Below, piece by piece: positions 1 through 7,601 of a stretch of 22,360 bases of DNA (the stretch's first letter is position 1; each line of letters starts with the position of its first letter). Made by a program: the position numbers and the translations under genes. Source of the DNA: Pseudomonadota bacterium (GTDB lineage: Bacteria; Pseudomonadota; Alphaproteobacteria; Rhizobiales; Xanthobacteraceae); the NCBI GenBank assembly GCA_023390695.1, contig JAEWCJ010000193.1, forward strand, positions 1 to 22,360, read 5' to 3'. The notes beneath the pieces were generated by a model. The model was not told the origin of the DNA. It searched no databases and was given only the letters and a program-made list of their open reading frames with translations.

Positions 1-294
1 GATATAGGCCGTCACGTTCACATGGCCGTATTGCCCATCGTAGCCCTTGGTCTCTTCTTCCGTGGCGGGTTCGTTTTCGGAAAAGGGATCCGGCTTGAAT
101 TCGCGCGACAGATGAAAGGCGGTCACCTGCTGCTTTGGACGGCTCGCCAGATGTTTCGCGTCGTAGACGCGGCCGAAACAGGCTTCGGTCCGCAGCGGCA
201 GATGCGCGGGGAGGGGCGAGTCCTTCTTCTCGCTCTCGGCAGCAACCGGTGCGATTGCCGTCAGAGTGAGCAGCACGGCCAAGACCAGACGCAT
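1..294 (-). CDS. Secreted protein of unknown function (5' part only)
   Basis: This reading frame starts at an ATG at 294 and is still open at the window edge, so only the first 98 codons are visible. The first 19-20 residues (MRLVLAVLLTLTAIAPVAA) form a typical Sec signal peptide with a short charged n-region, a hydrophobic core and an Ala-x-Ala-like cleavage site, so the product is probably periplasmic or secreted. The visible mature part is hydrophilic and acidic, with one cysteine, and matches no family I recognise. It lies 32 bases downstream of the MFS exporter on the same strand and may be its operon partner. The Shine-Dalgarno sequence is weak. I do not assign a function. Confidence 0.6.
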   Translation of the reverse strand, partial: MRLVLAVLLTLTAIAPVAAESEKKDSPLPAHLPLRTEACFGRVYDAKHLASRPKQQVTAFHLSREFKPDPFSENEPATEEETKGYDGQYGHVNVTAYI

Positions 295-326
295 CCCGCG
301 AACCCCGTTGATGACAGGACGCAAGG

Positions 327-1460
327 CTAACCCGGTTTTCCGTCCCGCTGCCAGACCAAAGCGACAATCAGCGCCATGCAAGCCAGCATCGCAAGTATCA
401 CGCCGACGACCGCCGGCCAGCCGCCATATTCCCACGCCAGACCCGGAAAGAAGGCGCCGGCGCTGCCGCCGACATAGAAGGCGGTGACGTAAAGACCGAT
501 GGCCGAGGAAATTCCGGTCCTGGCCGTCGTGACGACGAAGCTCTGCGAGGACGCCTGCGTAAAGAATCCGCACACGGCCGCGACGGACAGCCCGATAACG
601 ATGGCGGTAAGTGAGGGCACGAGCGTGAGGACAATGCCGAGCGCCCAGACCAGCAGCGCGCCGATGACGAAATGGCGGCGGCCAAACCGCGCCACCCAGA
701 TGCCGGTCGTCGGCGTGGTGACCGTGCCGATCAGATAGACCACGAAGATGAGGCCGAGGCTTGCGGGCGACAGATTGAAGGGCGGCTGGGCGAGCGCGAA
801 ACTGATGAATGTGAAGGCCGCCATGAAATTGAACAGCACGCCAAAGCCGACCGCAAAGGTCGCAAGCAATTGCGGCTTGCGCAGATGATCCAGCATCTGC
901 AGCAGCGAGACGCGGATATTTTCCGCACGCACGAAATTCTTCTCGCGCGGCAGCAGCCAGATGACGCCGGCGGCGCAGAGCGCGGTCAGTGCAGCGACGG
1001 CGAGAAAGGCACCCCGCCATCCGATCGGCTCGGCCAGCAGCCCGGTGATCAGCCGGCCGAGAAATCCGCCGATGGCCGCGCCCGATGTATAGATGCCGGT
1101 CATGCCGACCGCTTCGTCCGCCGGCCATTCGCCGCCGATATAGGCGACGGTCACCGCGAAGATCGGCGGCAGCAGCAATCCCTGCATGAACCGCCAGAAA
1201 ATGATCGCCTCGAGGCTGGATGAAAAGGCGATCATGGCAGTCGGAACGATGAGCGCGATCATGGCGGCGGTAATGACGCGTTTGCGCCCCAGCACATCGG
1301 CGACGGCGAGCGTCGAAGCGGTCATGATGATGCTGATATCGGCGGCGCGGGCGCCGAACTCGCTCGACAGGAGCGGCAGGACGGCCTGCGGCGAATACAG
1401 GTTCAGGAAGGCGCCGCCGCCGGCGAGAGCGACGGCGATGCGCCGTGGATCGAGCGTCAT
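327..1460 (-). CDS. MFS transporter, YnfM-like drug/metabolite exporter
   Basis: The 377-residue product is a major facilitator superfamily permease of the inner membrane. The N-terminal sequence FLNLYSPQAVLPLL, the DxLGRKRV loop 2-3 motif (residues 55-62), the RxxQGLLLP segment of helix 4 and the C-terminal half place it near the YnfM / arabinose-efflux-like group, usually proton-driven exporters of drugs or small metabolites; the substrate cannot be told. The ATG at 1460 gives a start just before helix 1; an upstream extension of the open frame has no transporter character. Helix 2 appears to be short by roughly ten residues: only about 13 residues separate DIS (41-43) from the DVLGRKR motif, where family members have a full membrane span and a Pro/Gly-rich turn. 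It is divergent from azlC across a 96-base gap. Confidence 0.85.
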   Translation of the reverse strand: MTLDPRRIAVALAGGGAFLNLYSPQAVLPLLSSEFGARAADISIIMTASTLAVADVLGRKRVITAAMIALIVPTAMIAFSSSLEAIIFWRFMQGLLLPPIFAVTVAYIGGEWPADEAVGMTGIYTSGAAIGGFLGRLITGLLAEPIGWRGAFLAVAALTALCAAGVIWLLPREKNFVRAENIRVSLLQMLDHLRKPQLLATFAVGFGVLFNFMAAFTFISFALAQPPFNLSPASLGLIFVVYLIGTVTTPTTGIWVARFGRRHFVIGALLVWALGIVLTLVPSLTAIVIGLSVAAVCGFFTQASSQSFVVTTARTGISSAIGLYVTAFYVGGSAGAFFPGLAWEYGGWPAVVGVILAMLACMALIVALVWQRDGKPG

Positions 1461-1556
1461 ATGAAGACCGGTAGAGCAGGTGGGAATGGCACGAATGCGC
1501 AAGCAACATTGCCGACATAATCGGGCTTTGCTAGGGCTTTGGTCCCTTATCCCGAC

Positions 1557-2291
1557 ATGACTTCCATGCAATCCGAACCGGACGATCTCGGCCCCAGGCC
1601 GTACTGGAGCCTTGCCGGCTTGCGGGAGGGTGTGCGCCTGATCCTGCCGGGTCTGCCTGGTGTCCTGGTATTCGGCGCGGCCTTCGGGGCGATTGCGGCG
1701 CAAAAGGGCCTGTCGCTCACCGAGGCCGCTCTGATGAGCGCGATCGTCTTCGCCGGTGCGTCGCAGCTTGTGGCGATGGAAATCTGGACCAGCGAACTCA
1801 CCGCCGGCACCATCGCGACCCTCGCGCTGGTCACCGCCGTGGTGAACATGCGGATGCTGCTGATGAGCGCCTCGCTGCGGCCCTGGCTTGGTCCGCTTCC
1901 GGCCTGGCAGGTTTATCCGACGCTCACCATCGTCACCGACATGAGCTGGATCGCAACGATCCGCTATCGCCGGCAGGGCGGCGCCGATGCCGGCTATCTC
2001 CTGGGGACGAGTCTCACCGTCTGGCTGGCATGGATCCCGGTGACGGTGGTCGGCTATCTCGGCGGCGCCATGATTGCAGACCCGCGCCGTTTCGGGCTCG
2101 ATCTGATCATCCCGATCTATTTCATCGCCATGCTTGTGCCGATCTGGCCGGGCGCGCGCCGCGCCGTCCCATGGGCGATAGCGGGCATTGTCGCCCTTGT
2201 CGCCGAGCGCTTCGTTCCCGGCTGGTGGTTCATCATATGCGGCGCGTTCGCCGGCGCGATCAGCGGAGGCTTCATCGATGACCGCAAATGA
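1557..2291 (+). CDS. azlC: AzlC family branched-chain amino acid exporter, large subunit
   Basis: This 244-residue, highly hydrophobic protein has the hallmarks of AzlC: a GVLVFGAAFGAIAAQKG segment at about 35-51, FAGASQ at 65-70, and NMRMLLM at 97-103, which corresponds to the conserved N-x-R-x-x-L/M stretch of the family. AzlC with AzlD exports branched-chain amino acids and analogues across the inner membrane in Bacillus and Corynebacterium (BrnFE). The start is taken as ATG 1557; ATG 1566 is an in-frame alternative and neither has a clear Shine-Dalgarno. The stop overlaps the start of azlD by 14 bases, indicating translational coupling. It is divergent from the MFS exporter, so the 96-base gap probably holds both promoters. 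Confidence 0.9.
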   Translation: MTSMQSEPDDLGPRPYWSLAGLREGVRLILPGLPGVLVFGAAFGAIAAQKGLSLTEAALMSAIVFAGASQLVAMEIWTSELTAGTIATLALVTAVVNMRMLLMSASLRPWLGPLPAWQVYPTLTIVTDMSWIATIRYRRQGGADAGYLLGTSLTVWLAWIPVTVVGYLGGAMIADPRRFGLDLIIPIYFIAMLVPIWPGARRAVPWAIAGIVALVAERFVPGWWFIICGAFAGAISGGFIDDRK

Positions 2292-2595
2292 CGTGCTGCC
2301 GTATGCGGCAGTCATCGCGATCTGTGCCATGTCGGCGGCGACGCAATTGATGCGGCTCGGCGGTTACTGGCTGATGGGGCACGTGCCGATCACGCCGCGC
2401 GTGCGCAAGATGCTGGAAGCGTTGCCCGGGTCGGTGATCATCGCGCTGGTTCTGCCGACCGTGGTGAAGACGGGGCCGACCGCCTATCTCGCGGTGGGTG
2501 CGGTGATCGTCTGCATGCTCTGGCGCCGCAACGAATTTCTCGCGGTTGCGGTTGGTGTTGCCGTGGCCACCCTCTGCCGGTTCTACGGCTTGTGA
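2278..2595 (+). CDS. azlD: AzlD family branched-chain amino acid exporter, small subunit
   Basis: A 105-residue, about four-helix membrane protein of the usual AzlD size. Typical features are TQLMRLGGYW at about 22-31, the PRVRKMLEALPGSVIIALVLP stretch around 40-60, and a short RRNEFLAV segment before the last helix. It is the obligatory small partner of AzlC and its start codon lies inside the end of azlC. Its 3' end runs into the 3' end of the oppositely oriented kinase gene (13 bases shared), so neither gene has room for a separate terminator downstream of its stop. Confidence 0.9.
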   Translation: MTANDVLPYAAVIAICAMSAATQLMRLGGYWLMGHVPITPRVRKMLEALPGSVIIALVLPTVVKTGPTAYLAVGAVIVCMLWRRNEFLAVAVGVAVATLCRFYGL

Positions 2596-4127
2596 CTGAG
2601 CACTTTTGCGGCGTTGGCCAATGTCTGGTCGGGCGTGCCTGACGCGTCGACGATGCTCCAGTCGAGCGCCCCGAGATCGTAGCTTTCCTGATGGTGCGCC
2701 ACCGCCTCGTCGGCGTCGGACGCATCGCCGGTGCGTGCGCCGACGCGCTGCAGGCGTATGGCGAGATCGGCGGTGAGAAACAGTCCGCTGAAGGGGACGT
2801 TGCCGGCGCGCGCCGTATCTTCTGCAATCGTGCGCTCGTCCTGCTTCGCGAATACGGCGTCGATGATCGCCGAATGTCCCGCCATCAGGATGCACCGGGC
2901 ATGCTCGATCAACAGCGCATACAGCTTCTCCGTCACTTCGCGGGTGTAGGCCTCCTGCGGCAGCTTGTCGGTTTCCGAGCGGTTGAACATGCGCTTTCGC
3001 ATCACGTCCGAGCGCAGCACCACCGCGCCTGGCGCCGGATCGATGGCCGGCGCCAGCGCCCGGCCGAGCAGCGACTTCCCGGTTCCGGACAGGCCGCCGA
3101 TGGCGAGGAGGCGCGGTGGCGGCGGTGCGATCAGCCGTCGTGCCAGGCGGAAATAGCTGCTGGCCGCCTCGCGGATGCTGTCGGCTTTCTCGGCGGCGGC
3201 TGTGTCGAGACGTGCCGCCGTCACCTTCGCGCGGATCGCCGCCCGCAGCGACAGGAACAGCGGCAATGCCGCCAGCGCATCGAAATCCGAAACCCGCGCG
3301 GTTTCGATGAGGTAGCGGTTGAACAGGGTGTTCGCGGCGGCCTGCAGATCGCGCGCGATCAGGTCCATCAGGACGAAGGCGAGGTCGTAGAGCACGTCGC
3401 CCGAGGCGACGACAGGGCTGAACTCGATCGCGTCGAACAGAACCGGTCTGCCGTCGATCAGCGCGATGTTGCCGAGATGCAGATCGCCATGCAGACGGCG
3501 GATCAGCCCCTGCGCGGCGCGGCGCTGCAGGAGCGGTTCGAGCTTCGACAGCAGGGCGCGGCTGGCCCGCGTGAGATCTGCCGCTTCGGCGGCGGGAAAC
3601 AGATCGGGCGCTGCCGCGAAGGCATCGTGGTTCTGTGCGACATAGTCGCCGAGCGCCGAAATCCACGGCGCGGCCTCGACCGCCGGGGCCTGCTCATGTG
3701 CACGGGCGATGACGCGGGCGAGCGTGTCGGCCAGTGTGAAATCGATCCTGCCGGCGTCGGCGAGATGGTCGAGCGTCGCGTTCTCGTCGAAGCGGCGCAT
3801 CTCCAGCGCCCATTCGACGACGGCCCCGTCACCGCCGATATGCAGCGTGCCGTCCGCTTCGCGGGTGATGGCGATCACGCGTCGATAGATTTCGGGCGCT
3901 GTGCGCCGGTTGATCGCAAGCTCCGCCTCGCAGGCGGCCTTGCGCTTGTCCAGCGTGGAATAATCGAGGAACGGAAATTGCACGGCACGCTTGATCTTGA
4001 GCGCGCGGTCGCCTGCCAGAAACACAGCCGCCGCATGGGTGTCGATGCGCCGGACAGCCTCTCCGCCATGCGTGTGCGGATCGGACAGAAACGCCAGCAC
4101 CTCGGCTTGGTCTTTCGGAGGCATCAT
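2583..4127 (-). CDS. Fusion of APH-like kinase and P-loop ATPase (COG2187/COG0645 type)
   Basis: A 514-residue two-domain protein. The N-terminal two thirds is an aminoglycoside-phosphotransferase-like fold with the Brenner motif HGDLHLGN at 213-220 and the metal-binding DAIEF at 232-236. The C-terminal domain is an AAA/zeta-toxin-like small-molecule kinase with a Walker A GLSGTGKS at 345-352 and an RSDVMRKR segment soon after, as in gluconate or shikimate kinase-like P-loop enzymes. This architecture is common in proteobacteria and is annotated as 'bifunctional aminoglycoside phosphotransferase/ATP-binding protein'; the physiological substrate is unknown and antibiotic resistance should not be assumed. 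Two ATG codons sit in tandem (4127 and 4124). It overlaps azlD tail to tail. Confidence 0.87.
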   Translation of the reverse strand: MMPPKDQAEVLAFLSDPHTHGGEAVRRIDTHAAAVFLAGDRALKIKRAVQFPFLDYSTLDKRKAACEAELAINRRTAPEIYRRVIAITREADGTLHIGGDGAVVEWALEMRRFDENATLDHLADAGRIDFTLADTLARVIARAHEQAPAVEAAPWISALGDYVAQNHDAFAAAPDLFPAAEAADLTRASRALLSKLEPLLQRRAAQGLIRRLHGDLHLGNIALIDGRPVLFDAIEFSPVVASGDVLYDLAFVLMDLIARDLQAAANTLFNRYLIETARVSDFDALAALPLFLSLRAAIRAKVTAARLDTAAAEKADSIREAASSYFRLARRLIAPPPPRLLAIGGLSGTGKSLLGRALAPAIDPAPGAVVLRSDVMRKRMFNRSETDKLPQEAYTREVTEKLYALLIEHARCILMAGHSAIIDAVFAKQDERTIAEDTARAGNVPFSGLFLTADLAIRLQRVGARTGDASDADEAVAHHQESYDLGALDWSIVDASGTPDQTLANAAKVLSHKP

Positions 4128-4241
4128 AAGACTATAATGCGGAAGATCCGGGACGGACGGTATTGAGTTTTGTCAACGCGGCAGGAACGATGCCGTTCGA
4201 GGCTGTATTGCTGTTCAATGCTGACGGGAGAGGAGTTTGCG

Positions 4242-4634
4242 GTGACGACATTGCCCCCTGAATTCAGACGTATCCGGCTCAATCTGGCGCGGTCCAAGGC
4301 CTTTCCGAACGGCTCCGACCGGCACGGCTACGAGTTCGTGGCGCCGTTGGACAAGGACGGTCATATCGACCCCAAGCTGTGGCGGGAATATCGGACATAT
4401 TGCGGCGTCCGGCGTTTCTGGGAAGGCGAACCGGACGAGGCCGGGCGACTTGTGCACAAGCCAGGCGGCACTTCCGGCCGCTGGGTGTTCGATTACGACG
4501 ATACGGCCGAATTCGACGACGAGGCGGGCTATCGCTTTGGAGAACATGCCTTTCTGCCGGGGGAATATGTCTCGGTTCGGGACGAGGACGGGGCGATGCA
4601 CACGTTTCAGGTGGCGACAGTCGAGCACATCTGA
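4242..4634 (+). CDS. Conserved protein of unknown function, 130 residues
   Basis: I choose GTG 4242 because AGGAG (4231-4235) lies six bases upstream; the in-frame ATG at 4218 and the longer extension lack a ribosome binding site. The product is soluble, acidic and rich in aromatic residues (YRTYCGVRRFWEGE, GRWVFDYDD, YRFGEHAFLPGEYVSV), with no signal peptide or membrane helix. It resembles small conserved hypothetical proteins of Hyphomicrobiales, but I cannot name a domain. It is divergent from the kinase gene; a perfect TATAAT at 4133-4138 on this strand could be its -10 box, though no good -35 is visible. It is 89 bases upstream of the NIPSNAP gene. Confidence 0.72.
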   Translation: MTTLPPEFRRIRLNLARSKAFPNGSDRHGYEFVAPLDKDGHIDPKLWREYRTYCGVRRFWEGEPDEAGRLVHKPGGTSGRWVFDYDDTAEFDDEAGYRFGEHAFLPGEYVSVRDEDGAMHTFQVATVEHI

Positions 4635-4682
4635 CCCTCCGCAATTGCGCTTGACCGGACGGCTGCGGGACGGTGAATTGGC

Positions 4683-4702
4683 CGGCCCGCACGCGCGGGC
4701 CG
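4683..4702 (+). repeat. GC hairpin in leader of the NIPSNAP gene
   Basis: CGGCCCGC and GCGGGCCG form a perfect 8-bp stem around the tetraloop ACGC. No T-run follows on the plus strand, so it is not an obvious terminator for the upstream gene. It ends eight bases before the ribosome binding site of the next gene, so it may separate the two genes' expression or stabilise the downstream mRNA. Confidence 0.5.
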
Positions 4703-4723
4703 AAAGTCAGTGGAGGAAAAAAC

Positions 4724-5053
4724 GTGCTGATCGACCACCGCACCTATGTCATCCGGCCGGGCAAGATGCAGGCCCATCTCGAAATCTATGAGAAATACGG
4801 CTATGCGGCGCAGGTGCGTCATCTCGGCAAGCCGCTCGCCTACATGTTCGCCGAAAGCGGCGAACTCAACACCATCGTGCATATCTGGATGTACAAGGAC
4901 GCGGCCGATCGCGCCGCCCGCCGTGCCGCGATGCAGGCCGATCCGGACTGGCAGGAATATTTGAAGCGGAACGCCGAAGCCGGTTATCTGGTCAGCCAGA
5001 AGACCTCGCTGATGCTTCCGGCGAATATCGACCAGGTTGCCAAATCGGTCTGA
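4724..5053 (+). CDS. NIPSNAP family protein
   Basis: A 109-residue protein of the NIPSNAP family (dimeric alpha-beta barrel, ferredoxin-like fold). It starts DHRTYVIRPGKMQAHLEIYEKYG and contains the family-typical sequence HIWMYKDAADRAARRAAM, a histidine/tryptophan stretch followed by an arginine-rich helix, then DPDWQEYL. GTG 4724 is chosen because a GGAGG-type site (4712-4716) lies seven bases upstream. NIPSNAP proteins of bacteria often accompany catabolic enzymes, but their biochemical role is not established. Only 15 bases separate it from the ThDP enzyme gene, so the two are almost certainly cotranscribed. Confidence 0.87.
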   Translation: MLIDHRTYVIRPGKMQAHLEIYEKYGYAAQVRHLGKPLAYMFAESGELNTIVHIWMYKDAADRAARRAAMQADPDWQEYLKRNAEAGYLVSQKTSLMLPANIDQVAKSV

Positions 5054-5068
5054 ACGGAGACGAGCGTG

Positions 5069-6751
5069 ATGCGCGCCAATGACGGGTCCCGCACCGGCGG
5101 AGAAATTCTGGTCGACCAGCTTGTCGCGCATGGCGTGCAGCATGTTTTCTGCGTGCCCGGCGAGAGTTATCTCGCCGCGCTCGACGCCTTCCATGACCGT
5201 TCGGTTGCGGTGACGGTGTGCCGCCAGGAAGGCGGCGCGTCCATGATGGCGGAGGCACACGGCAAGGCGACGGGCCGTCCCGGCATCTGCTTCGTCACGC
5301 GCGGGCCCGGCGCCACCAATGCCTCGGCGGGCCTGCACATTGCGATGCAGGATTCCACCCCGATGATCGTGTTCGTCGGCCAGGTGGCGCGCGACATGCG
5401 TGAGCGCGAAGCGTTCCAGGAACTGGACTACCGCGCGGTGTTCGGCACCATGGTGAAATGGGCGACCGAAATCGACGATGCCGCGCGCATTCCCGAACTG
5501 GTGTCGCGTGCGTTTTATGTCGCGACCAACGGCCGTCCGGGGCCGGTCGTCATTGCGCTCCCGGAAGACATGCTCACCGACCGCGCCATCGTCGGCGATG
5601 CACCGGCCTTCGAGCCGGTCGAGACCTGGCCGGGCCTGACCGACATGTCGCGGCTGCAGAAGATGATCTGGGCCGCGAAAAAGCCGGTGATGCTGCTCGG
5701 CGGCAGCCATTGGTCGGAAAAGGCCTGTGCCTCCGTGATGCGTTTCGCTGAACGCTTCGATATGCCGGTGGCGACGACGTTCCGCCGCGCGCATCTGTTC
5801 GATGCGCTGCATCCCTGTTACGCGGGCGATCTCGGCATCGGTCCCAATCCGAAATTGCTGGCGCGCATCAAGGCCGCCGATCTTGTCATTCTGGTCGGCG
5901 GGCGCATGGGCGAGATGCCTTCGCAAAGCTATTCGCTGTTCGAAATCCCGGCGCCGAAACAGACCTTCGTGCACGTCCATCCCGGCATTGAGGAACTTGG
6001 CCGCGTCTATCGTCCCGCGCTTGCCATTCATGCCGCGCCGACTGCCTTTGCGGCGGCGCTGGAAGGCTTGCAGGCGCCGAACGAGATCGTCTGGCGCGAA
6101 GAGACCAAGGTGGCGCATGCCGACTATCTCGCCTTCACCGAGACGGCCACCGAGGTGCCGGGTGCGGTGAATGTCGGCGAGATCGTCACCTGGCTGCGCA
6201 CGCAACTCGCGCCGGAGGATTTCGTCTGCAATGGCGCCGGCAATTTCGCCGCCTGGATTCACCGCTTCTATCGCTTCCGCAAATTTGCGACGCAGGTTGC
6301 GCCGACTTCGGGATCGATGGGCTATGGTGTGCCGGCCGCGATCGGCATCAAGCGGCTCTATCCCGAACGCACCGTGTTCTGTCTCGCCGGCGACGGCGAC
6401 TTCCTCATGCACGGGCAGGAATTCGCCACCGCTGTGCAATACGATCTGCCGGTCATCATCGCCGTGGTGGACAACGGCATGTACGGGACCATCCGCATGC
6501 ATCAGGAGCGGGAATATCCCGGCCGGGTGGTGGCAACGGCCCTGAAGAATCCGGATTTCGCCGCCTATGCGCGCGCCTTCGGCGGTTTCGGCGCAACGGT
6601 CGAGAAGACCGCGGATTTTGCGAAAGCGTTCAACGACGCCAAGGCCTCCGGCAAGCCGGCCATCATCCATCTCAAGGTCGACGGCAACGCGATCTCGCCG
6701 TCCGCCACGCTGGAGAGCATCCGGCAGAAAGCGTTGTCAGGGCAGTCGTAA
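5069..6751 (+). CDS. Thiamine diphosphate-dependent enzyme (acetolactate synthase-like)
   Basis: A 560-residue ThDP enzyme of the acetolactate synthase / benzoylformate decarboxylase superfamily with all three domains. The PYR domain has the activating glutamate in CRQEGGAS (Glu54) and the VTRGPGATNA loop; a central TPP_enzyme_M domain follows; the PP domain has GDGDF at 441-445 and Asn469 28 residues on, matching the GDG-x(24-27)-N metal/ThDP motif. It therefore should be catalytically competent, but the substrate (2-oxo acid decarboxylation, carboligation, or oxalyl-CoA-like chemistry) cannot be read from sequence; true biosynthetic IlvB is less likely because no small regulatory subunit gene is adjacent. 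ATG 5069 or the overlapping GTG 5066 is the start; GGAGA lies upstream at 5056-5060. It is cotranscribed with the NIPSNAP gene and followed by a TetR gene. Confidence 0.88.
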   Translation: MRANDGSRTGGEILVDQLVAHGVQHVFCVPGESYLAALDAFHDRSVAVTVCRQEGGASMMAEAHGKATGRPGICFVTRGPGATNASAGLHIAMQDSTPMIVFVGQVARDMREREAFQELDYRAVFGTMVKWATEIDDAARIPELVSRAFYVATNGRPGPVVIALPEDMLTDRAIVGDAPAFEPVETWPGLTDMSRLQKMIWAAKKPVMLLGGSHWSEKACASVMRFAERFDMPVATTFRRAHLFDALHPCYAGDLGIGPNPKLLARIKAADLVILVGGRMGEMPSQSYSLFEIPAPKQTFVHVHPGIEELGRVYRPALAIHAAPTAFAAALEGLQAPNEIVWREETKVAHADYLAFTETATEVPGAVNVGEIVTWLRTQLAPEDFVCNGAGNFAAWIHRFYRFRKFATQVAPTSGSMGYGVPAAIGIKRLYPERTVFCLAGDGDFLMHGQEFATAVQYDLPVIIAVVDNGMYGTIRMHQEREYPGRVVATALKNPDFAAYARAFGGFGATVEKTADFAKAFNDAKASGKPAIIHLKVDGNAISPSATLESIRQKALSGQS

Positions 6752-6783
6752 ACCCCGGGCCTGTCACCAAGAGCTTGCCGGGG

Positions 6784-6807
6784 AAGAGTGAATCATGATT
6801 CACTCTT
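6784..6807. promoter_or_regulatory. Perfect 24-bp palindrome, probable TetR operator
   Basis: The half-site AAGAGTGAATCA is followed immediately by its exact reverse complement, centred between 6795 and 6796. It ends three bases before the ATG of the TetR gene, where a ribosome binding site would be expected. The symmetry and position are those of an autoregulatory TetR operator covering the -10 or start region. Folded as RNA it would also give a 10-bp stem with a CATG loop and a following T-run, so it could double as a terminator for the ThDP operon that ends at 6751. Confidence 0.75.
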
Positions 6808-6810
6808 TTT

Positions 6811-7479
6811 ATGCCGTATCGCCGCACTGACGCTGTGATCCGCCGGCAGGCGGCCCGCCATGCCCGGATCGTCGATGCCGCCCGGCAGGCGGCCGCTGAG
6901 GGCGGGATGGCGGCCGTCCAGATCGCCCCGGTCGCGGAACGTGCCGGAATCGCGACCGGCACCGTCTATCGTTATTTCCCGTCCAAGACCGAGCTGATCG
7001 CGGCGCTGGTGCAGGCCATCTCGGAACAGGAGATTGCCGCGGTCCGCAATGCGGCCCGTTCGGCGCCCGGTCCGGTCTCGGCGCTGGCCGCCTCCATCGC
7101 GACATTCGCGAGCCGGGCCCTGCGTAGCCGCCGCCTGGCCTGGGCGATCATCTCCGAGCCGGCGGAAGCCGGGATCGAGGAAGCCCGGCTCGAATATCGC
7201 AAGGCGCTGGCCAACGAATGGCGCTCGCGGATCGTGGTGGCGATGCGGGCCGGCCATCTGCCGCAACAGGACGCGGACCTGTCGTCCTTCGCGCTGGTCG
7301 GAGTGCTGTTGGAAGGCCTGCTCGGCCCCCTGGTCCCGGATGCGGGCGACGACCCGGCGCGGATCCGCAACGCAGTGCAGAACCTGACGCTTCTGTCGCT
7401 GCGGGCGCTGGGCGTGAATGATGCGCGCGCGCGCGGCCTCGTGGTGCAGGTGGCGTTGCCCGTCATCGGCGAAGGGTGA
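6811..7479 (+). CDS. TetR/AcrR family transcriptional regulator
   Basis: A 222-residue one-component regulator. The N-terminal DNA-binding domain is clear: RHARIVDAARQAAAEGG, then the helix-turn-helix VAERAGIATGTVYRYFPSKTELI at about 41-63. The C-terminal ligand domain is alpha-helical and not diagnostic. Start ATG 6811 directly follows the 24-bp palindrome with no Shine-Dalgarno, so the transcript is probably leaderless or has a very short leader. The position argues for autoregulation; the ThDP/NIPSNAP operon immediately upstream on the same strand is a possible second target, but no copy of the palindrome is visible in front of that operon. Confidence 0.88.
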   Translation: MPYRRTDAVIRRQAARHARIVDAARQAAAEGGMAAVQIAPVAERAGIATGTVYRYFPSKTELIAALVQAISEQEIAAVRNAARSAPGPVSALAASIATFASRALRSRRLAWAIISEPAEAGIEEARLEYRKALANEWRSRIVVAMRAGHLPQQDADLSSFALVGVLLEGLLGPLVPDAGDDPARIRNAVQNLTLLSLRALGVNDARARGLVVQVALPVIGEG

Positions 7480-7480
7480 C

Positions 7481-7514
7481 ATGCTGCCGCATTGTGGCGG
7501 CAGGCTGCATTTTT
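7481..7514 (+). terminator. Probable intrinsic terminator of the tetR gene
   Basis: CTGCCGC (7484-7490) and GCGGCAG (7497-7503) form a 7-bp stem with an ATTGTG loop, starting directly after the TGA. An outer ATGC/GCAT pairing brings the TTTTT at 7510-7514 close to the base of the stem. Confidence 0.55.
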
Positions 7515-7601
7515 GCGTGGACGACATCACCCTCAAATCTCGACTGGGTACACAGACCGCGCAATGGTGATAGGACAGTTTGGAATGCGGGGGGCGTGCA
7601 G

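Noticed and set aside
2583..4127. Aminoglycoside resistance gene
   Set aside because: The APH-like fold with a fused P-loop domain is a widespread housekeeping-type family; nothing in the context suggests mobile resistance.
4607..6670. 687-codon minus-strand frame opposite the NIPSNAP and ThDP genes
   Set aside because: It is a shadow of two clearly recognised plus-strand proteins.
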